Positions 8,507 through 16,652 of a stretch of DNA of 40,347 nt are shown here, piece after piece (the stretch's first letter is position 1; the number at the start of each line of letters is the position of its first letter). The DNA comes from an uncultured Sutterella sp. (lineage in GTDB: Bacteria > Pseudomonadota > Gammaproteobacteria > Burkholderiales > Burkholderiaceae_F): assembly GCA_900757865.1 (NCBI GenBank), contig CAAEPH010000045.1:1-40347 (forward strand), in the 5' to 3' direction. The position numbers were made by a program, and so were the translations under genes. The notes under the pieces are model-generated. The model saw only the letters and a list, made by a program, of their open reading frames with translations. It had not been told where the DNA came from and made no database searches.

Positions 8507-9459
8507 GCTAGTACCTCACCAACCGTAAAGGGTAAGCCTTGGATTAGGGCATTCGCAGGCATACGGGGTTTCCCTGGTTTTTGAGCTATCGTTATTTCCA
8601 AAGCATCAGTTCCGCAAGCAATGACTAAAGAGTGATGCGCTTGGAGAATTTCTCCAGGCTTTCCTTGCAACGCCGTTGGATGCGCTTCCCAAATTTTTAT
8701 AGGGGTCTCGTGGTATACGAAGTGAGTACCGGGGAAAGGGTTAAATGCTCTGATTTTTTGTGCGACTTTGACGGCTGGCTGTGACCAGTCAATCAAAGAT
8801 TCTGTTTTTGAGAGCTTCTCTGCGTAAGTTACTCCCTCGTCCTCTTGTTTGGTATAAGTGAGGGTCATTGGCGTTTCTAAAGCCTTAACCAGTAATGATG
8901 CACCGATATCAGCTAATCGTTGCATCAGAGTTTCACTCGTATCTTGTTCTGTGATGGGAGTGTTTTGCTTCATAATGACAGGGCCTGTATCCAGGCCTAG
9001 TTCCATTTTCATGAGGCAAATTCCAGTTTCTGTATCCCCCGCTTCAATCGCTCGCGCCACGGGTGCTGCTCCTCGCCAACGAGGCAGGAGGCTACCGTGG
9101 ATATTGATAGCTTTGATGTCATGATGAAGCCCTATGCCCTTTGCACAGTTCAGCACAGCTTCTGGAAGAATAAGGCCATAGGCCGCTACAATCAAAACAT
9201 CAGCTTGTAGAGATTTTAATTGATCATATATGGCCTGACTTTGCTCAGGGGCCTTTTTAAGACTCAGTGTCGTTGGGGTTAACACTGGAATATTGTGAGC
9301 TGTGGCAAGGCTTTTGACAGGGGAGGCTGTCAGCTTCATTCCTCTACCCGAAGGACGATCTGGCTGAGATAACACCATCAGAATATCATGGCCAGCATCA
9401 ATAAGAGACTGAAGAGCTCTAGCAGCAAAATCAGGGGTACCAGCAAAGATGATTTTCAT
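8503..9459 (-). CDS. fmt: methionyl-tRNA formyltransferase
   Basis: Fmt transfers a formyl group from 10-formyl-tetrahydrofolate to initiator methionyl-tRNA. The N-terminal formyltransferase fold begins MKIIFAGTPDFAARALQSL. The active-site region contains INIHGSLLPRWRGAAPVARA (Asn and His of the family's catalytic trio) and GLDTGPVI with the catalytic Asp. The C-terminal tRNA-binding domain starts near residue 205, with KIRAFNPFPGTHF. The open frame extends 20 codons further (to 9519), but that part does not resemble the family. The ATG at 9459 gives the canonical start and 318 residues (E. coli 315). No clear Shine-Dalgarno is visible there. It heads the leftward cluster. The 142-bp gap to the divergent hydrolase (9460-9601) should hold its promoter, but I see no convincing -10/-35 pair. 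Confidence 0.96.
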   Translation of the reverse strand: MKIIFAGTPDFAARALQSLIDAGHDILMVLSQPDRPSGRGMKLTASPVKSLATAHNIPVLTPTTLSLKKAPEQSQAIYDQLKSLQADVLIVAAYGLILPEAVLNCAKGIGLHHDIKAINIHGSLLPRWRGAAPVARAIEAGDTETGICLMKMELGLDTGPVIMKQNTPITEQDTSETLMQRLADIGASLLVKALETPMTLTYTKQEDEGVTYAEKLSKTESLIDWSQPAVKVAQKIRAFNPFPGTHFVYHETPIKIWEAHPTALQGKPGEILQAHHSLVIACGTDALEITIAQKPGKPRMPANALIQGLPFTVGEVLA

Positions 9460-9601
9460 ACGAATTAGAAATCTATACAAGACAAAGAGAGGAATAGTAC
9501 CATCAATGATAGAACACACCGATGGTTATGTGACTTCAAGAAGAGAATAAATCTCACACACTGCGTTCGTAATTTGTGGTGTCCAGATAGGAGTCAAAAA
9601 G

Positions 9602-10462
9602 ATGGATTTTGTTCAAATTGGCGACCGACAGGCGCCGGCGATTGTTGGAATCATGGGGCTAGGATTACCTGGAGATTTTTGGCCACCTGAGATGATTCAT
9701 CAGCTGGTGAAGTTGGGTTTTCAAGTGGTTTTGCCTCACAATCGAGATGCTACTTTCAAAATGCGAAGTAGCTGGCCCGAAATTCGACAAAGTGAGGTTT
9801 TAAATAGCATTATTCAGGTTTTGATTGGTCGCAAGGTTCATCGTGCACCATATACTTTGGAAGATATGGCTTTGGATGTGGTCACTTTGCTCGATGAAAT
9901 TCATTTGCAGCGAGTTCATCTGATGGGTTTTTCCATGGGGGGAATGATTGCTCAAGCTATTGCTGCTCATCATCCGAACCGTGTTGTGTCTCTGACATCT
10001 ATATCATCTGCAACCGGGCGCGTCAAAACGGGGTTTGGAAAGTTGACGGCTATTTGGGGTTTAATCCATGAGCCTAAAGGGCAAGTATCGCTGGAAGCGT
10101 ACTTTCATCATTCGCTAGAAATGCTATCTGGCAAAAAATATCAACCGACTGACGAAGAGATCAAGTTCGGGTTTAATAAATTACCTCAACCCTTTGATCG
10201 CCAAGCGGTTTATCGTCAATTACTTGCTATTCTAGCAAGTGGTGATCGCTCGACAAGTGTGGCTCAAATTCAAGCACCGACACTGGTTATTCACGGCACA
10301 GACGACCCCCTTCTGCCATATATAGCAGGGCTAGAGACTGCAAATTTGATTGCTCATTCCACATTTTGGGGAATTGATGGCTTAGGCCATCAACTCCCCT
10401 TTGCTTTGGCCTCAGAGATGGCTCATCGTATAGGGATGCATTGTCATGCCTGTGGTGATTAG
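9602..10462 (+). CDS. alpha/beta-fold hydrolase, substrate unknown
   Basis: This is a 286-residue probable cytoplasmic hydrolase of the alpha/beta superfamily. The nucleophile elbow is GFSMGGMIAQ, with serine near residue 117. The acidic residue is in VIHGTDDPLLP, and the catalytic histidine is in IDGLGHQLP near the C-terminus. The oxyanion region is around IVGIMGLGLP at the N-terminus. Overall it resembles the group annotated as proline iminopeptidase-like or lipase/esterase, but the substrate cannot be read from sequence. There is no signal peptide. A GGAG at 9588-9591 supports the ATG at 9602. Its TAG stop overlaps the TAA of the convergent def gene by two bases, with no terminator between them, so the two messages probably overlap at their 3' ends. 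Confidence 0.85.
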   Translation: MDFVQIGDRQAPAIVGIMGLGLPGDFWPPEMIHQLVKLGFQVVLPHNRDATFKMRSSWPEIRQSEVLNSIIQVLIGRKVHRAPYTLEDMALDVVTLLDEIHLQRVHLMGFSMGGMIAQAIAAHHPNRVVSLTSISSATGRVKTGFGKLTAIWGLIHEPKGQVSLEAYFHHSLEMLSGKKYQPTDEEIKFGFNKLPQPFDRQAVYRQLLAILASGDRSTSVAQIQAPTLVIHGTDDPLLPYIAGLETANLIAHSTFWGIDGLGHQLPFALASEMAHRIGMHCHACGD

Positions 10463-10974
10463 CCGTTTTGTTTTTCAGAGCGACGTAATTTTTGCAGTTT
10501 GGTTTTAGCTCGATCCTTCTTCAGTCGGCTGAGATGATCAATGAATACGATGCCATTTAGGTGATCAATCTCATGCTGTAAGCAGACAGCTAATAGCCCT
10601 TCAGCTTGGATTTCAAAGGGTTGTCCATCAAGATTTTGAGCCTTAACGGTGACTTTATCGGGTCGCTTGACTTTCTCATAAAGTCCCTTCAAGGAAAGAC
10701 ACCCTTCCTCACATTCTTCCAATGTGTCGCTATGAGCGAGGATTTCTGGGTTGATCAAGGTGAGAAGATTAGAGTGATCTTCCGATACATCAACAACGAT
10801 AATGCGTTTTAAGACTCCAACTTGGTTTGCGGCAAGTCCAATCCCTGGAGCGCTATACATAGTTTCAGCCATGCTGCTCGCGAGGAGTTTGAGGTCATCG
10901 TCAAACGATGTTACGGGCTCGGCAATTTGGGAAAGGATAGGATCAGGGTATTGGAGAATGGGCAGAATAGCCAC
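10459..10974 (-). CDS. def: peptide deformylase
   Basis: This enzyme removes the formyl group from new N-terminal methionines, reversing the work of Fmt encoded nearby. All three metal-site motifs are present: GIGLAANQVG, EGCLSL (metal-ligand Cys) and QHEIDHLNG (the HExxH ligands and catalytic Glu). The open frame reaches a TTG at 10989, but those first codons themselves contain a perfect AGGAGG at 10981-10986. The GTG at 10974, 6 nt further on, is therefore the real start. It gives MAILPILQYPDPIL and 171 residues, matching E. coli Def (169). In many bacteria def pairs with fmt in one operon; here the hydrolase gene on the opposite strand separates them. Confidence 0.96.
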   Translation of the reverse strand: MAILPILQYPDPILSQIAEPVTSFDDDLKLLASSMAETMYSAPGIGLAANQVGVLKRIIVVDVSEDHSNLLTLINPEILAHSDTLEECEEGCLSLKGLYEKVKRPDKVTVKAQNLDGQPFEIQAEGLLAVCLQHEIDHLNGIVFIDHLSRLKKDRAKTKLQKLRRSEKQNG

Positions 10975-11129
10975 AGATGGCCTCCTCAAAAAAGAAACGT
11001 AAGTATGTATCCCTTATTATAGTCAAAGTAAATAGGGATGGATATTTTGATTAAAATAGATAATCATATGTGACATTTTGCTCCCAACTTGCTTTTTTAG
11101 AGATGCTATCTTGTTGTAGACAGCGTCAA

Positions 11130-11273
11130 CGACTCAGGTATATTCTTGAAGTCAAGGCCTCAGGGGGTAAGATGTTAGAGCTATTGGAAAGCCTCTGCCC
11201 AATGTCCAGAACTGGATCAAGCACAGTCAAGTATCTGGCTCTGATTGTTATAACTTTTGTTTTACGTGAATGA
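11130..11273 (+). pseudogene. smg: probable decayed 3' end of smg (DUF494)
   Basis: The 314-bp gap between def and topB contains no intact gene I recognise. Its last part encodes LRYILEV, then KMLELLESL, then VKYLALIVITFVL before a TGA 15 bp upstream of topB. This resembles the end of Smg, which in E. coli runs FLLFLEQ, REMVIERVLAL, then DLKWVILMVLF. The acidic segment between (PELDQAQ) is readable only in a neighbouring frame, which suggests at least two compensating frameshifts. smg lies just before topB in many Burkholderiales, which supports the reading. No start region or upstream half is recognisable. Chance similarity of hydrophobic residues remains possible. Confidence 0.3.
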
Positions 11274-11288
11274 GTGGAAGATTTTAGG

Positions 11289-13811
11289 ATGTCTTTGACG
11301 TTAGTTATTGCAGAAAAACCTTCTGTTGCTAGTGATATTGCTAAAGCGTTAGGTGGTTTTAAGAAAGATGGTGAATTTTGGGCTCGAGACGACATGATTA
11401 TTGGATCTGCCGTTGGACACCTTTTAGAGATTAGTGCGCCAGAAGAGTTTGATGTTAAGCGTGGACGTTGGACCTTTAAAAATCTGCCTGTTCTTCCTCC
11501 CTATTTTGATTTAAAACCCATTAAACGCACGGCAGAAAAACTTTCCAGTCTCAGTAAAAAAATTCGCAGTCGTGAAGTGACAGAGATTATCAATGCCTGT
11601 GATGCGGGACGTGAGGGAGAGCTGATTTTCCGCTATATCATGCAGGCGTGTAAAAATAAAAAACCGATTCGGCGCTTGTGGTTGCAATCAATGACAAAGC
11701 AAGCCATTCAGCAAGGTTTCGCTCATTTGCGCTCTGATGAAGAGATGAAGTCTTTGGAGGCTGCAGCTCGTTGCCGATCAGAGGCGGATTGGCTCGTCGG
11801 TATTAATGGAACTCGTGCCATGACAGCCTTTAACTCTAAGGAGGGTGGTTTTTTCCTGACAACGGTTGGTCGTGTGCAGACGCCTACCCTGGCATTAGTC
11901 GTGCAGCGTGAATTGGATATCCAGCATTTTGTTCCTAAGGCCTATTGGGAGATTCAAGGTACGTTTGAGGGTGAGCATGGTCAGTATGTTGGCCTGTGGT
12001 TTGACCCGACCTTTAAAAAGGATAAAAACAATCCAGAGTTGAAGGCTGAGCGACTGTGGAACGAAGAAGATGCACGAAATATCGCTGATGCTGTTCGTGG
12101 TAAAGCAGGAACCGTTACTGAATCGTCTCGGCGTTCACGTCAAGCCTCTCCGCAACTCTTTGATTTGACGAGTCTGCAAAGAGAGGCCAATAGTCGATTT
12201 GGGTTTTCCGCTAAGACAACTCTTTCATTGGCGCAAGCTCTGTATGAAAAGCATAAGGTGCTCACTTATCCTAGAACCGACGCGAGAGCGCTTCCGGAAG
12301 ACTATATTCTAGTTGCCCAACAAACTGTGTCTCAAATGGGATCCATTGAGACTTATCGACTTTTCTCTGAAAAAATTCTGCAGAAGCATTGGATCCAACC
12401 CGATAAGCGAATTTTTGACAATAAGCAGATTAGTGATCACTTTGCCATTATCCCAACAGGGCAAATTCCCGAGCAGTTGAGTGAAGCAGAAGCCAAAATT
12501 TTTGATTTGGTTGTTCGACGCTTTTTGTCGGTTTTCTTCCCTGCTGCTGAATACGATGTAACAACGCGTATTACGACAGTTGAAGGGCATCAATTTAAAA
12601 CCGAAGGTAAGGTGCTGGTCGTGCCTGGTTGGTTAGAGGTGACGGGCAAATCTTTGAGAGGCCAAAAAGATGATCTTGTTCCTGTGAAACAGGGAGAAAC
12701 TGTTCAAACAAAAGATGTCCTCATTAATGCTTTGCAGACTCGTCCGCCAGCCCGTTTTACAGAAGCTACTTTATTGACAGCGATGGAAACAGCAGGTAAA
12801 AAGCTTGAAGATGACGAGCTTCGTGATGCTATGGCCGATAAAGGGTTGGGCACGCCAGCCACGCGTGCTGCAACCATTGAGGGGTTGATTGATCAGAAAT
12901 ACATGCGCCGAGAAGAGCGAGAGTTGATTCCCACACCAAAAGCATTTCAACTGTTTTTGCTGTTACGGGGATTGAAAGTTGACGTGCTCAGTGAGCCGCG
13001 TTTAACCGCAGAGTGGGAGCATAAGCTGAAGCTTATTGAAGAAGGTAAAGAGTCTAGCGAAGAGTTTATGAGGGAAATTCGTGAGTTAACGAAGACCCTA
13101 GTGGACTCGGCCAAGCGCTACGAAGGAAACAGTGTTCCGATAGATAACCCGATTCAAATCAAAGTTCCTTGCCCACAGTGTGGCTCTTTGATGAAGGAGA
13201 CCTATCGTCATTACACCTGTACAAATGAAGCTTGTCAATTTGCTATACCCAAACAAGCTTCAGGTCGTGTTTTAGCTCCAGAGGAAGTAGAAGAGCTAAT
13301 CACTAATAAACACATTGGACCGTTAACTGGTTTTATTAGTCGCAGGGGATTCCCATTCGAGGCCGAATTAAAACTTGAAATGGATGATTCCAATCATTGG
13401 CAGATGCTTTTCGATTTTGGAGAAGACACCAAAACGCCAGATTTTTCTGAAGAAGAGCTCGAGAGCTTCGAAAGTGTAGGGGTGTGCCCTATATGCGGGG
13501 GGAGAGTGCTGGCTATGGATAACTCATATGCTTGCGAGAATAGTTTCAAGTCGGGTAAAGAGCAGTGCGATTTCCGTATTGGTCGAACGATTTTGTCTCG
13601 AGAGTTGCAAATTAATGAAGTGAGAGAGTTGTTGAATGAAAAACGTACGTCTTTGCTATCGGGTTTTGTGAGCAAACGAAATAAACGCACATTTTCTGCA
13701 CATTTAACATTAGATGCGAAAGGGAAAATGGGTTTTGAGTTTGCTCCTCGAGCCAGCGTTGAGGAAAAGACGAATGGGGTAACCACTCGCTCTCGTAAAG
13801 GGAAAAGTTAA
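11289..13811 (+). CDS. topB: DNA topoisomerase III
   Basis: This is a type IA topoisomerase that decatenates and relaxes negatively supercoiled DNA. The Toprim domain begins MSLTLVIAEKPSVASDIAKA and contains the acidic CDAGREGELIFR motif. VGRVQTPTLALVVQ and SLQREANSRFGFSAKTTL follow. The catalytic tyrosine is in LTYPRTDARALPEDY, near residue 328. The C-terminus carries two zinc-finger-like modules, CPQCGSLMKETYRHYTC and CPICGGRVL...C...C, then a basic tail. At 840 residues it is longer than E. coli TopB (653) because of these C-terminal modules. The frame opens at 11274, but the ATG at 11289 gives the standard N-terminus, with GGAAG about 8 nt upstream. A strong terminator follows at 13827. 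Confidence 0.96.
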   Translation: MSLTLVIAEKPSVASDIAKALGGFKKDGEFWARDDMIIGSAVGHLLEISAPEEFDVKRGRWTFKNLPVLPPYFDLKPIKRTAEKLSSLSKKIRSREVTEIINACDAGREGELIFRYIMQACKNKKPIRRLWLQSMTKQAIQQGFAHLRSDEEMKSLEAAARCRSEADWLVGINGTRAMTAFNSKEGGFFLTTVGRVQTPTLALVVQRELDIQHFVPKAYWEIQGTFEGEHGQYVGLWFDPTFKKDKNNPELKAERLWNEEDARNIADAVRGKAGTVTESSRRSRQASPQLFDLTSLQREANSRFGFSAKTTLSLAQALYEKHKVLTYPRTDARALPEDYILVAQQTVSQMGSIETYRLFSEKILQKHWIQPDKRIFDNKQISDHFAIIPTGQIPEQLSEAEAKIFDLVVRRFLSVFFPAAEYDVTTRITTVEGHQFKTEGKVLVVPGWLEVTGKSLRGQKDDLVPVKQGETVQTKDVLINALQTRPPARFTEATLLTAMETAGKKLEDDELRDAMADKGLGTPATRAATIEGLIDQKYMRREERELIPTPKAFQLFLLLRGLKVDVLSEPRLTAEWEHKLKLIEEGKESSEEFMREIRELTKTLVDSAKRYEGNSVPIDNPIQIKVPCPQCGSLMKETYRHYTCTNEACQFAIPKQASGRVLAPEEVEELITNKHIGPLTGFISRRGFPFEAELKLEMDDSNHWQMLFDFGEDTKTPDFSEEELESFESVGVCPICGGRVLAMDNSYACENSFKSGKEQCDFRIGRTILSRELQINEVRELLNEKRTSLLSGFVSKRNKRTFSAHLTLDAKGKMGFEFAPRASVEEKTNGVTTRSRKGKS

Positions 13812-13826
13812 GCACGATGAAAAGAG

Positions 13827-13856
13827 AAGGGATGCGGTTCGTTTAACGCATCCCTT
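13827..13856 (+). terminator. intrinsic terminator of topB
   Basis: A perfect 10-bp stem (AAGGGATGCG / CGCATCCCTT) with a 10-nt loop is followed by TTATTTTTT, 15 bp after the topB stop. The minus-strand flank (TTCTCTTTTC) is also T-rich, so it may serve the convergent CorC-family gene too. Confidence 0.82.
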
Positions 13857-13876
13857 TTATTTTTTGCCATGCACGG

Positions 13877-15205
13877 TTATGCAGATGGAGTCGAGGTGGT
13901 AGAGCCTGCCGAAGCGGGTGATGGTGTTTTCGTGACAAGAATCTGGTCAATACGGTTGTTATCCACGTCCATAACTTCGAAACTATAGCCAGCCCAACTA
14001 ACTTTGTCTGTCCTCTTAGGGATCTTCCGTAGCATATACATCATGAATCCCGCTACGGTCTCATAAGTGGAATCTTCAGGGAACTCATCAATATCTAGGG
14101 CATGTTCTAGGTCATCAATAGGTGTTGAGCCATCTACCAGCCATGAACCATCCTGTCTATCAATGATTTGCAGTTCATCTTGAGGGGTTACCAGGTCGCC
14201 CATCACTGTGCTCATAACATCATTAATGGTGATGACTCCAACAACCAGAGCATATTCATTAATAATGACAGCAAAATCCGCCCCCGCACGTTGAAATTCA
14301 TCCAGCACCTCGGACAAGGTCAAACTATCTGGAATGAAGGGACAACTCTGGACAACGCCGTGCTCTTTAAAGGAAATGGGTTTCCCTTCCAGAACCTGTT
14401 GAAGGATGTGCTTGGAGTCAACGTAACCAATCACATGGTCCAAATCTTTGTCGCAAACTAAAAAACGGTTATAGGGAACGTTGGTGATCTTGGCCCGAAT
14501 ATTTTCTTCAGGTTCGTCTAGTGTGAAAAAGACAATACTTTCTCGTGGGGTCATTGCTGACGGGACTAGGCGACTTTCCAGGTCAAAAACGTTTTGGATG
14601 ACCGCTTCCTCTTGTGGAGCGATTACACCCGCAGCTGTGCCTGCCCCAACACTTGCCAAGATATCCTCACTCGTGATGGTGTCTTGGCGCTTGGTTGGAA
14701 AACCAATGGATCGCATCAAAGAGTCAGAGAGATGCTCGAGTAGAAAAACCAGGGGTCGTAATGCTTTGATAAAGAGTCGCATTGGACGAACCACGGCCAT
14801 AGCTGCTGTCTCAGGCCGAGCAACAGCGAGTCTCTTGGGGAGTAAGTCGGCAAAAATAACAAAGAGGATGGTAGCGCAAGAAAAGGACAGAATGAAGCCA
14901 ACTTCGTTAACAACATCTGCAGGGAGAATTTGTTCGAAACACCAAGTAAAGAAAGGAGAAAAGGCAGCGTCTCCTACAATACCTCCCAATAAAGCCACAG
15001 CATTAGTTCCTAATTGTATGGCAGAGAAAAATTGTCCGGGATGCTCTTGTAGATCCATAACCAATTTAGCTCGTCGATCACCGTCTTCGGCTAAAACCTG
15101 GAGACGAGACTTGCGTGCTGCTGCCAAAGAGATTTCTGCACAGCTTAAAAAGGCGCTGAGCAGAATTAAGGCAAACAAAAAGAAAAGCTGGGTATAAGGA
15201 GTCAT
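13877..15205 (-). CDS. CNNM/CorC (hemolysin) family membrane protein
   Basis: This is an integral inner-membrane protein of the HlyC/CorC, or CNNM, family. Residues 1-200 form the DUF21/CNNM domain with several hydrophobic helices and the characteristic start LSAFLSCAEISLAAARKSRLQ. Two CBS domains follow (about 205-335; ALVVGVITINDVMSTVMGDL is the second). A CorC_HlyC domain ends the protein (about 345-425), with DGSWLVDGSTPIDDLEHAL and TYETVAGFMMYMLRKIPK. Family members are tied to magnesium, cobalt or polyamine export, or protection against those ions. The name hemolysin is historical. The order and 442-residue length match the YtfL (PaeA) and YfjD subgroups, but I cannot choose a substrate. 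It stands alone, divergent from the amino-acid transporter genes. Confidence 0.9.
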   Translation of the reverse strand: MTPYTQLFFLFALILLSAFLSCAEISLAAARKSRLQVLAEDGDRRAKLVMDLQEHPGQFFSAIQLGTNAVALLGGIVGDAAFSPFFTWCFEQILPADVVNEVGFILSFSCATILFVIFADLLPKRLAVARPETAAMAVVRPMRLFIKALRPLVFLLEHLSDSLMRSIGFPTKRQDTITSEDILASVGAGTAAGVIAPQEEAVIQNVFDLESRLVPSAMTPRESIVFFTLDEPEENIRAKITNVPYNRFLVCDKDLDHVIGYVDSKHILQQVLEGKPISFKEHGVVQSCPFIPDSLTLSEVLDEFQRAGADFAVIINEYALVVGVITINDVMSTVMGDLVTPQDELQIIDRQDGSWLVDGSTPIDDLEHALDIDEFPEDSTYETVAGFMMYMLRKIPKRTDKVSWAGYSFEVMDVDNNRIDQILVTKTPSPASAGSTTSTPSA

Positions 15206-15358
15206 TTCTTCAAAAAATGTTTTCGAGACTTACTATTTTACCATGAAGATTCTAAGTAATTGTTTTTGCTGATGTTTTTATAGAACTGGAAAAAATCTGG
15301 GTAAAACTGCCAAGGAAATTTGTTACAGTTCTAAATCCGACTGAAAACATGGGGCTGA

Positions 15359-15387
15359 TTGATAACGTTTTCGGTAAACTGTTAGAA
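15359..15387 (+). promoter_or_regulatory. candidate sigma-70 promoter of the amino-acid ABC transporter
   Basis: TTGATA and TTAGAA are separated by 17 bp, about 80 bp before the binding-protein start. The -35 is one base from consensus but the -10 is weak, so this is only a candidate in the 257-bp divergent gap. Confidence 0.25.
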
Positions 15388-15468
15388 CGCTTTTTGTCAG
15401 TGCCACAATCCACAAGCGTTAAAGTGGGGGGCTGTTGATAAAAGTCCGTCTAACAGGAATAGGTGTCA

Positions 15469-16497
15469 ATGATGCAGAAGAAAAAAATATTCGCAGTTTT
15501 GTCTTTGGTATTGTCTGGTTTGATTGCAACCCCTGTATTAGCAGGTACAACATTAGATGCAGTAAAAAAACGTGATCAATTGGTTTGTGGTGTCAATACT
15601 TCTGCAGCAGGTTTTGGTTCAGCCGATAGCCAAGGGCATTGGGAGGGGCTTGATGTGGATATTTGCCGTAGCGTCGCTGCCGCGGTTCTCGGGGATGCTC
15701 AGAAGGTTAAATTTGTTCCCTTGAGTTCTTCTCAGCGTTTTACTGCTTTGCAGTCGGGCGAGATTGATATGCTAGCTCGAAATACGACATGGACCATGAC
15801 CCGTGATACTACTCAAGGCGCTATGTTTGTCGCCACCTCGTATTATGATGGTCAAGGTTTTGTAGTACCTAAGGAATTTGGGATCAAAACGATTAAAGAA
15901 CTGGATGGTGCTTCTATTTGTATTCAGTCGGGTACCTCCACAGAGAAAACTCTAGCGGATTATTTCCGGACCAATGGTTTGAAGTATAAAGCCGTTGTTT
16001 TTGATGCGACTGAGGCGATCCAGGGCGCTTTCTTGTCAGGGCGTTGTCAGGCATATACGACCGATCAGTCGGACTTGGCAGGGATGCTCACGCATGCGAG
16101 CAACCCCGAAAAATATGAGATCCTGCCTGAGGTGATTTCAAAGGAACCCTTGGGGCCAGCTGTTCGTCAAGGTGATGACCAGTGGTTCCAAATTGTTCGT
16201 TGGAGTTTGACTGCGCTGATTGAGGCCGAAGAATTAGGTATCACGAAAGCTAACGTTGATCAAATGCGTGATCAAAGCACGAACCCTAATGTTTTGCGTA
16301 TCTTGGGTAAAGGTGAAGACATGGGGCGTGGTATTGGTCTGGATAAAGACTGGTCCTATAGAATCATCAAACAGGTAGGCAATTATGGAGAGTCTTGGAC
16401 AAAATATTTTGGCCCGAACTCAGCACTGAAGTTGCCACGAGGGCTAAACAACCTTTGGACAAAAGGTGGTTTGATGTATGCTCAACCTATTCGCTAA
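15469..16497 (+). CDS. aapJ: periplasmic general L-amino-acid-binding protein (AapJ-like)
   Basis: This is the solute-binding subunit of a polar or general L-amino-acid ABC importer. A Sec signal peptide (MMQKKKIFAVLSLVLSGLIATPVLA) ends near residue 25. The mature protein has the SBP family 3 fold: TLDAVKKRDQLVCGVNTSAAGF, then GLDVDICRSVAAAVLGD, RFTALQSGEIDML and the ligand-site segment SGTSTEKTLADYF. AapJ/BztA-type features (ARNTTWTMTRDT and YGESWTKYFG near the end) separate it from GlnH. The open frame begins with a GTG at 15463, but the ATG at 15469 or 15472 is better, with AGGAAT and AGGTG just upstream. A terminator follows before the permease genes, consistent with the usual excess of binding protein over membrane subunits. 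Confidence 0.92.
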   Translation: MMQKKKIFAVLSLVLSGLIATPVLAGTTLDAVKKRDQLVCGVNTSAAGFGSADSQGHWEGLDVDICRSVAAAVLGDAQKVKFVPLSSSQRFTALQSGEIDMLARNTTWTMTRDTTQGAMFVATSYYDGQGFVVPKEFGIKTIKELDGASICIQSGTSTEKTLADYFRTNGLKYKAVVFDATEAIQGAFLSGRCQAYTTDQSDLAGMLTHASNPEKYEILPEVISKEPLGPAVRQGDDQWFQIVRWSLTALIEAEELGITKANVDQMRDQSTNPNVLRILGKGEDMGRGIGLDKDWSYRIIKQVGNYGESWTKYFGPNSALKLPRGLNNLWTKGGLMYAQPIR

Positions 16498-16523
16498 ACA
16501 ATAGGCCGTACTCATCATGATCG

Positions 16524-16552
16524 AAAGGCTCCCGATTGGTGCGGGAGCCTTT
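16524..16552 (+). terminator. terminator between the binding-protein and permease genes
   Basis: An 11-bp perfect stem (AAAGGCTCCCG / CGGGAGCCTTT) with a 7-nt loop is followed by GTTATTATT, 27 bp after the binding-protein stop. Leaky termination here would let some transcripts continue into the permeases, a common way to make more binding protein than transporter. Confidence 0.75.
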
Positions 16553-16652
16553 GTTATTATTGCAGTTTGTAAAAAGCCGATAGCCAAGTCAGAGAGAGAA
16601 GACTCGGCGTTTTATCTTGTGGCAACATTATTCAAATTACTGAGAGACCACT

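Noticed and set aside
10987..10989. TTG start for def giving 176 residues
   Set aside because: The first codons contain the AGGAGG ribosome site itself; the GTG at 10974 fits both the spacing and the family start.
13394..13786. 130-codon minus-strand frame inside topB
   Set aside because: Antisense shadow of the TopB zinc-finger region.
14481..15197. 238-codon open frame on the plus strand opposite the CorC-family gene
   Set aside because: It is antisense to a clear gene along its whole length. Its Ser/Arg/Lys-rich composition has no domain-like pattern and it has no ribosome site.
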